NCBI RefSeq assembly: GCF_000719865.1
Contig: NZ_JOID01000007.1
Location: 1-64,000 of the forward strand
From: Streptomyces albus subsp. albus
Lineage (GTDB): Bacteria > Actinomycetota > Actinomycetes > Streptomycetales > Streptomycetaceae
Length of the DNA: 64,000 bases
Direction: 5' to 3'
The position numbers and the translations under genes were made by a program. A model generated the notes under the pieces. It searched no databases. It had not been told where the DNA came from and was given only the letters and a program-made list of their open reading frames with translations. Positions within the stretch are counted from its first letter, which is position 1, and the number at the start of each line of letters is the position of its first letter. Shown here in pieces: positions 58,745 to 64,000 of this stretch.

Positions 58745-60049
58745 ATGGGCAGTGTCCGCAAGGCAGTTGGTACAAGAGTCGTAGCCGCCGTCTCGGCCGC
58801 TCTCTCCCTCGCGCTCGTCGCGGGCTGCGGAGGCGGGGACGGCGAGAGCGGGAAGACGGCGGACGGCAAGACCAAGATCACTATGGGGCTGTTCGGCGTC
58901 ATGGGCTTCAAGGAGACCGAGCTCCTGAAGCGCTACATGAAGGAGAACCCGGACGTCGTCATCGAGGCCGACGTGGCCGGCGACGAGCAGACCTACTACA
59001 CGGCACTGCAGACCCGTCTCGCGGCCGGGAGCGGGCTGAAGGACATCCAGGGCATCGAGATCGGCCGGGCCAAGGAGCTCGTCGACACCCAGGCCGACAA
59101 GTTCGCGGACCTGTCGGACGTGAAGGGCGTCGACCACTTCCTCCCCTGGAAGCTCAGCCAGGTGACCACCCCCAAGGACAAGATCATCGGCCTGGGCACG
59201 GACATCGGCCCCATGGCCGTCTGCTACCGCAAGGACCTCTTCGAGAAGGCCGGCCTGCCGGGCGACCGCGAGGAGGTGGCCAAGCTCTGGGAGAACGACT
59301 GGTCCGAGTACGTCGAGACCGGCAAGAAGTTCAAGAAGGGCCTGAAGAACGACAAGGCCGCCTACCTGGACAGCGCCTCGGGTCTTTTCAACGCCATGAT
59401 CTACGGAAACTCCGAGCAGTTCTACGACAAGAGCGGCGAGCTGATCCACAAGACGAACCCCGCCGTCCAGGAGGCCTGGGACCTGGCCTCGGAGACCGCG
59501 ACGGCCGGACTCACCGCCAAGCTGCGGCAGTTCCAGCCCGGCTGGGACCCGGGACTGGCGAACAGCACCTTCGCCACCACCGTCTGCCCGGCCTGGATGC
59601 TCGCCCACATCAGCGAGAAGGCCGGCCCGGAGAACAAGGGCAAGTGGGACGTGGCCAAGGCTCCACAGGGCGCCAACTGGGGCGGCTCCTTCCTCGGCGT
59701 CATGGAGAAGAGCCCGGTGAAGGAGGAGGCCAAGAAGCTGGTCGCCTGGCTGACCGCGCCGGAGCAGCAGGCGTACCTCTTCAAGGAGCTGGGCAACTTC
59801 CCGTCCTCCGAGGAGGCGCTGAAGGACCCGGCGGTCTCCGGGGCCAAGTCGGAGTACTTCAACGACGCGCCGATCGGTGAGATCTTCGGCGCCGCCGCCA
59901 AGGACATCCCCGAGGAGCAGGTCCTGGGCCGCAAGGACGGCACCATCAAGGACATCTTCTCCCAGGGCCTCCAGCTGATCGAGCAGGGCAAGAGCCCCTC
60001 CGAGGCGCGGAAGACCACCGACGAGCGCATCGAGAAGGCCGTCGGCTGA
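58745..60049 (+). CDS. cebE: Cellobiose/cellotriose-binding lipoprotein CebE
   Basis: A 434-residue family 1 solute-binding lipoprotein with lipobox LVAGC (Cys at 28). The mature part (KITMGLFGVMGFKETELLKRYMKENPDVVIEADVAGDEQTYYTALQTRLAAG, GTDIGPMAVCYRKDLFEKAGLP, LYxxYQ-type and WGGSFLGVMEKSP blocks) matches the streptomycete CebE group for cello-oligosaccharides. The ATG has AGGAGG. First gene of the operon, followed by a strong hairpin before cebF. Confidence 0.88.
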   Translation: MGSVRKAVGTRVVAAVSAALSLALVAGCGGGDGESGKTADGKTKITMGLFGVMGFKETELLKRYMKENPDVVIEADVAGDEQTYYTALQTRLAAGSGLKDIQGIEIGRAKELVDTQADKFADLSDVKGVDHFLPWKLSQVTTPKDKIIGLGTDIGPMAVCYRKDLFEKAGLPGDREEVAKLWENDWSEYVETGKKFKKGLKNDKAAYLDSASGLFNAMIYGNSEQFYDKSGELIHKTNPAVQEAWDLASETATAGLTAKLRQFQPGWDPGLANSTFATTVCPAWMLAHISEKAGPENKGKWDVAKAPQGANWGGSFLGVMEKSPVKEEAKKLVAWLTAPEQQAYLFKELGNFPSSEEALKDPAVSGAKSEYFNDAPIGEIFGAAAKDIPEEQVLGRKDGTIKDIFSQGLQLIEQGKSPSEARKTTDERIEKAVG

Positions 60050-60062
60050 CCCACCCGTGACG

Positions 60063-60098
60063 CCCGGTGGCCGCCCGCCCGCGGCGGCGGCCACCGGG
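60063..60098 (+). terminator. Intra-operon hairpin between cebE and cebF
   Basis: Perfect 13-bp stem CCCGGTGGCCGCC/GGCGGCCACCGGG with a 10-base loop, 14 bp after the cebE stop. Likely attenuates or protects the upstream mRNA so the binding protein is made in excess over the permeases. Confidence 0.7.
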
Positions 60099-60139
60099 CT
60101 CCGCCCGCTCTCCCACGACTTGACGGAAGGAAGCCCTCC

Positions 60140-61228
60140 GTGGCCACCTCCACCTCGGTACCCCCGGCCGACGGGCCGCAGGACGCCCCGGCCGACGCCC
60201 CCGGAGGGCCCGGCTCCGGCGGCTCGAAGGACACCCGGCAGCGCCGGCGCAACCTCTTCCACCGGCTGGACGTGGGAGCCGCGCCCTACACGTTCATCGC
60301 GCCGTTCTTCGTGATCTTCGCGGCCTTCAGCTTCTATCCGCTGCTGTACACGTCCTGGATCTCCCTCCACGACGTGGAGCTCGCCACCATGGACGTGATG
60401 GTGTGGCAGGGGCTGCAGAACTACACGGAGCTGCTGCAGGACCAGCGGTTCTGGAACGCGGTCGCCAACACCGTCACCATCGGCGTCATCTCCGCCGTCC
60501 CGCAGCTGCTGATGGCCCTGGGCCTGGCCCATCTGCTGAACTACCGGATGCGGGGCTCGGCCTTCTTCCGGGTGGCGGCCCTCACCCCGTACGCGACCTC
60601 CGTCGGTGCCGCCGCGCTGGTCTTCACCATGCTCTTCGAGCGCGACTTCGGCATGATCAACTGGTTTCTGAGCCTCTTCGGCTTCGACAACGTCGACTGG
60701 GAGAGCCAGAAGTGGCCCGCCCAGTTCGCCATCTCCTCCATCGTGATCTGGCGGTGGACCGGCTACAACGCCCTGCTGTACCTGGCGGCGATGCAGGCCA
60801 TCCCCAAGGACCGGTACGAGGCCGCGGCCATCGACGGCGCCTCGCGCTGGCAGCAGTTCCGCACGGTGACCATCCCCGGCATCCGGCCCACGATCGTCTT
60901 CACCATCGTGCTCTCCACCATCGGCTCCACCCAGCTCTTCGGTGAACCGCTGATCTTCGGCCAGGGCCCGAACGGCATCACCGGCGGCGTGAACAACCAG
61001 TACCAGACCCTCGGGCTGCTGCTGTACGAGGAGGGCTGGAAGAACTACCAGATGGGGCGGGCGGCCACGGTCGCGTGGACCATGTTCCTGCTGCTCATCC
61101 TGGTCTTCGCGGCGCAGCGCCTGATCAAGCGGCTGATGGCGTCCCGGCGGGCTCCGGCCCGGCGCTCGCCGGCCCCGCCGGCTCCCTCCTCGCCGTCCTC
61201 GTCGTCCTTGTCCTCGTCCTCGTCCTGA
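60140..61228 (+). CDS. cebF: Cello-oligosaccharide ABC transporter permease CebF
   Basis: A 362-residue MalF-type permease. A Pro/Gly-rich N-terminus (1-35) precedes about six membrane helices (first at about 54-75, FIAPFFVIFAAFSFYPLLYTSW). The EAA motif is YEAAAIDGASRWQQFRTVTIPGIRP (about 232-256). The C-terminus is a run of Pro/Ser (SPSSSSLSSSSS) from a simple repeat, beyond the usual length. The GTG has GGAAGGAA upstream. Uses a MsiK-type shared ATPase encoded elsewhere; no ATPase gene is in this operon. Confidence 0.9.
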   Translation: MATSTSVPPADGPQDAPADAPGGPGSGGSKDTRQRRRNLFHRLDVGAAPYTFIAPFFVIFAAFSFYPLLYTSWISLHDVELATMDVMVWQGLQNYTELLQDQRFWNAVANTVTIGVISAVPQLLMALGLAHLLNYRMRGSAFFRVAALTPYATSVGAAALVFTMLFERDFGMINWFLSLFGFDNVDWESQKWPAQFAISSIVIWRWTGYNALLYLAAMQAIPKDRYEAAAIDGASRWQQFRTVTIPGIRPTIVFTIVLSTIGSTQLFGEPLIFGQGPNGITGGVNNQYQTLGLLLYEEGWKNYQMGRAATVAWTMFLLLILVFAAQRLIKRLMASRRAPARRSPAPPAPSSPSSSSLSSSSS

Positions 61229-61247
61229 CCAGGGAGCGGTAACCGCC

Positions 61248-62171
61248 ATGACCACCGAAACCGTCCCCGGCCGGGCCGAGCCCCGCAAGACCCGGCCGAG
61301 TTCCGCTCCGTTCCCGGCCCGCAACCGGCTGCGGCTGCGCCCCCGGGCGGGCCGCCAGCACCACGCCGGCCCGGTCGCCTACGCCCTGCTGATCGTGGCC
61401 GCCCTGCTCTCCGTCTTCCCGCTGTACTGGACGATGGTGGCGGCCTCGACCGACAACACCCGGGTCAGCCAGACCCCTCCGCCCTTCCTGCCGGGCCCGA
61501 ACCTCTTCAAGAACCTGGCGGCGGCCTGGGAGGACGCCGCGATGGGGCAGGCGCTGATCAACAGCACCATCGTGGCCGGGACGATCGCCCTGTCCACGGT
61601 GCTCTTCGCCACCCTGGCCGGCTTCGCCTTCGCCAAGCTGCGCTTCAAGGGCCGCAACATCCTGATGACCCTGGTCATCGGCACGATGATGGTGCCGCCC
61701 CAACTGGGCGTCGTCCCGCTGTTCATGATGATGAGTGAGCTGGGCTGGGGGCAGAAGCTGCCCGCCGTCATCTTCCCGACCCTGGTCAGCGCGGTCGGTG
61801 TGTTCTTCATGCGGCAGTACCTCAGCGAGGCGCTGCCGGACGAGCTCATCGAGGCCGGCCGGGTCGACGGCGCGCACTCGCTGCGGATCTTCTGGAGCAT
61901 CGTGCTGCCCGTGGCGCGCCCGGCGATGGCCGTCATCTTCATGATCACGTTCGTGCACGCCTGGAACGACTTCTTCTGGCCGTTCATCGCCCTGGACATG
62001 AGCAACCCCACGATCCCGGTCGCGCTGACCCAGCTCAGCGCGGGCTATGTGCGGGACCAGTCGGTCATCATGGCCGGCGCGCTGCTCGGCACCCTGCCGC
62101 TGCTGCTCATGTTCATCGTCTTCGGCCGCCAGATCGTCGGCGGGATCATGCAGGGCGCGGTCAAGGGCTGA
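61248..62171 (+). CDS. cebG: Cello-oligosaccharide ABC transporter permease CebG
   Basis: A 307-residue MalG-type permease with about six helices (first at about 43-62, AYALLIVAALLSVFPLYWTMV). EAA motif ELIEAGRVDGAHSLRIFWSIVLPVARP (about 198-225). The ATG follows GGGAGCGG. 20 bp after cebF. Partner of CebF; both need MsiK. Confidence 0.9.
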   Translation: MTTETVPGRAEPRKTRPSSAPFPARNRLRLRPRAGRQHHAGPVAYALLIVAALLSVFPLYWTMVAASTDNTRVSQTPPPFLPGPNLFKNLAAAWEDAAMGQALINSTIVAGTIALSTVLFATLAGFAFAKLRFKGRNILMTLVIGTMMVPPQLGVVPLFMMMSELGWGQKLPAVIFPTLVSAVGVFFMRQYLSEALPDELIEAGRVDGAHSLRIFWSIVLPVARPAMAVIFMITFVHAWNDFFWPFIALDMSNPTIPVALTQLSAGYVRDQSVIMAGALLGTLPLLLMFIVFGRQIVGGIMQGAVKG

Positions 62172-62288
62172 CGGCCCCCGCTCCCTCCTCCCTCTCCCCT
62201 CCTCCCCCGCCGGGCGGCCGTCCGGTCTCCCCCGGCTGCCCTGCTCCCCCTCCCCCTTACGTACCACCGCACCGTGGAAGGACCCCTC

Positions 62289-63749
62289 GTGTCCTCAAGC
62301 CCTCGTACGCCCGACAACGCCGCGGAGTCCACCGGCGGCCGCGCCTTCCCGCCCGGCTTCCTGTGGGGAACCGCGACCGCCGCCTACCAGATCGAGGGCG
62401 CCGCCGACCTGGACGGCCGCACCCCCTCCATCTGGGACACCTTCTCCCGCACGCCCGGCAAGGTGCGCAACGGCGACACCGGGGACGTCGCCACCGACCA
62501 CTACCACCGCTGGCGCGAGGACGTCGCGACCATGGCCGATCTGGGCGTGGGCGCCTACCGGTTCTCCATCTCCTGGCCGCGCGTCCAGCCCACCGGGCGC
62601 GGCCCGGCCCTGCAGAAGGGCCTGGACTTCTACCGCCGGCTCACCGACGAACTGCTGGAGAAGGGCATCCAGCCGGTCGCCACCCTCTACCACTGGGACC
62701 TCCCCCAGGATCTGGAGGACGCCGGCGGCTGGCCGCAGCGGGAGACCTCCCACCGCTTCGCCGACTACGCCGCCCTGGCCGCCGAGGCGCTCGGCGACCG
62801 GGTCCGGACCTGGACCACCCTCAACGAGCCCTGGTGCAGCGCCTTCCTGGGCTACGGCTCCGGGGTGCACGCCCCGGGCCGCACCGACCAGGTGGCGGCG
62901 CTGCGCGCGGCGCACCACCTCAACCTCGGCCACGGACTGGCCGTCCAGGCGCTGCGCGCGGGGACGCCCGCCGGCACGAAGGTGTCCGTCACCCTCAATC
63001 TGCACCACGTGCGCCCGCTGACGGACAGTGCGGAGGACGCGGACGCGGTCCGCCGGATCGACGGCGTGGCCAACCGGGTGTTCACCGGGCCCATGCTGCA
63101 CGGCGCGTACCCGGCCGACACCCTGGCCGACACCGCGCATCTGACGGACTGGTCGTTCGTCCGGGACGGCGACACCGCCGCGATCCGGCAGCCGCTGGAC
63201 TTCCTGGGCGTCAACTACTACACGCCGACCCTCGTCTCGGCCGCCGACGGGTCCGGGGCGCACCGCTCGGACGGGCACGGCGCCAGCCCGTACAGCCCCT
63301 GGCCCGGCGGCGACCGGGTGGCCTTCCATCTGCCGCCCGGCGACACCACGGCCATGGGCTGGGCCGTCGACCCGAGCGGGCTGTACGACCTGCTGCTCCG
63401 GGTCCGGGAGGACGCCCCGGGGCTGCCGTTGATGATCACGGAGAACGGCGCGGCCTTCGACGACTACGCGGGCCCGGACGGCGAGGTGCGCGACCCGGGC
63501 CGGATCGGCTATCTGCACGGCCATCTGGACGCCGTGCACCGGGCGATCGAGGCGGGCGTGGACGTGCGCGGCTACTTCCTCTGGTCGCTGCTCGACAACT
63601 TCGAGTGGGGCTACGGCTACAGCAAGCGGTTCGGCGCGGTGTACGTGGACTACCCGACCGGCACGCGCACCCCGAAGTCCAGTGCCCGCTGGTACGCCGG
63701 GGTGGCCCGGAGCAACGTGCTGCCGCCGGCCCCGGACGGGCAGGGCTGA
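62289..63749 (+). CDS. bglC: Family 1 beta-glucosidase BglC
   Basis: A 486-residue GH1 beta-glucosidase that hydrolyses imported cellobiose and cello-oligosaccharides. N-terminal signature [18 protein letters not shown]. The acid/base Glu is in TLNEP and the nucleophile in [33 protein letters not shown] closes the barrel. No signal peptide, so cytosolic. The GTG at 62289 has AAGGA 7 bases upstream; an in-frame GTG at 62274 would add 5 residues. Last gene of the ceb operon, 117 bp after cebG. Confidence 0.93.
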   Translation: MSSSPRTPDNAAESTGGRAFPPGFLWGTATAAYQIEGAADLDGRTPSIWDTFSRTPGKVRNGDTGDVATDHYHRWREDVATMADLGVGAYRFSISWPRVQPTGRGPALQKGLDFYRRLTDELLEKGIQPVATLYHWDLPQDLEDAGGWPQRETSHRFADYAALAAEALGDRVRTWTTLNEPWCSAFLGYGSGVHAPGRTDQVAALRAAHHLNLGHGLAVQALRAGTPAGTKVSVTLNLHHVRPLTDSAEDADAVRRIDGVANRVFTGPMLHGAYPADTLADTAHLTDWSFVRDGDTAAIRQPLDFLGVNYYTPTLVSAADGSGAHRSDGHGASPYSPWPGGDRVAFHLPPGDTTAMGWAVDPSGLYDLLLRVREDAPGLPLMITENGAAFDDYAGPDGEVRDPGRIGYLHGHLDAVHRAIEAGVDVRGYFLWSLLDNFEWGYGYSKRFGAVYVDYPTGTRTPKSSARWYAGVARSNVLPPAPDGQG

Positions 63750-63755
63750 CGCGCT

Positions 63756-63796
63756 TCCGGAGCCGGCCGGGATCACGGGGTCGGGCCGGCTCCGGA
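63756..63796. terminator. bglC terminator
   Basis: Perfect 13-bp stem TCCGGAGCCGGCC/GGCCGGCTCCGGA, 15-base loop, directly after the bglC stop. Confidence 0.75.
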
Positions 63797-63802
63797 CACG
63801 GC

Positions 63803-63854
63803 GCCGCCCCGGGCGCGCCCCGCCTCCTGGCGGCGGGCGCGGGCCCGGGGCGGC
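63803..63854. terminator. Second hairpin between bglC and the converging gene
   Basis: 12-bp arms GCCGCCCCGGGC/GCCCGGGGCGGC with further pairing inside; probably terminates the minus-strand gene entering from the right. Confidence 0.6.
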
Positions 63855-63926
63855 GTCCCGCTGTGCGGACCGGCGGCTCGCGGACCGGTGGCTCACGGAC
63901 CGTTCTGTCGCCGCGCCACCGCGGCG

Positions 63927-64000
63927 TCAGCGGCGGAGTTCCGCCAGGGTGGCGTCCAGTCCGGCCCCGCCGCGCGGCCGGTTGTACGGCAGCTTGCTCA
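63927..64000 (-). CDS. C-terminal end of a gene cut by the right edge
   Basis: The minus-strand frame reads LPYNRPRGGAGLDATLAELRR then TGA (63927-63929). Only about 24 residues are visible, too few to name a family. Its position converging on bglC behind a hairpin supports a real gene end. Confidence 0.45.
   Translation of the reverse strand, partial: SKLPYNRPRGGAGLDATLAELRR

Overview
The window is chromosomal DNA of a Streptomyces or close relative. It is very GC-rich with strongly GC-biased third codon positions and frequent GTG starts. It carries genus-typical genes: a subtilisin-inhibitor (SSI) homologue, a SARP-type regulator, DUF5133 and DUF4236 proteins, a SpoIIE-type phosphatase, an xylFGH-ROK sugar operon, and a cebR/cebEFG/bglC cellobiose cluster with recognisable CebR boxes. 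No rRNA, CRISPR array or intact prophage was seen.

Layout. 1-3472: a minus-strand operon of a FadR-like regulator, a lipocalin/CrtC-like protein and a GMC oxidoreductase (cut by the left edge), with a 31-bp palindromic operator in front. 3533-6386: feoA-feoB-feoC ferrous-iron uptake operon behind an iron box. 6858-18636: a single-direction gene cluster that looks like an uncharacterised RiPP (ribosomally made, modified peptide) pathway. It has a 52-residue precursor followed by a strong hairpin, a spermidine-synthase-fold enzyme, an MFS exporter, three tandem DUF6445-like putative Fe(II)/2-oxoglutarate oxygenases, a pentapeptide-repeat protein (possible immunity), a B12-type radical SAM enzyme with a CX7CX2C cluster motif, a DUF5825-like partner, a pair of M16 peptidases (one catalytic, one not) and a CmcI-like methyltransferase. 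Almost every junction overlaps or is a few bases long, so it reads as one operon. This is the best candidate for a previously undescribed system.

18642-28313: mixed genes. They include a small Cys-rich protein behind CsoR/CstR-type operators, a K+ channel, a secreted protein, a SARP-CGNR fusion regulator, a large unknown protein, a decayed IS200/IS605-type TnpB element with both end hairpins, an aberrant tRNA-like gene, a CapA-family protein and a universal stress protein. 28752-33838: OsmC/Ohr-like protein, MMPL exporter, Zn alcohol/formaldehyde dehydrogenase, a methyltransferase. 33971-38570: xylose-type ABC transporter plus ROK repressor. 38655-40389: VanZ-like protein and PPK2.

40690 to about 43110 is an islet of visibly lower GC. 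It starts with a broken IS5-type transposase, carries a translationally coupled two-gene module (unknown 401-aa protein plus a 165-aa membrane protein), and ends inside a truncated small gene. 43427-57199 returns to host-type genes: DUF4230, DUF4236, SRPBCC, HemK-like methyltransferase, a methanogen-output-domain/SpoIIE-phosphatase pair, a Ser/Thr kinase, an NfeD/SPFH pair, a VOC protein, and an SSI-like inhibitor with an unusual reactive-site residue. 57439-63796 is the cellobiose regulon (cebR divergent from cebEFG-bglC). The right edge cuts one more minus-strand gene.

Functions are inferred from translated sequence and remembered family features; no database search was possible. Most open frames on the opposite strand of these genes are GC-bias shadows and are left out.
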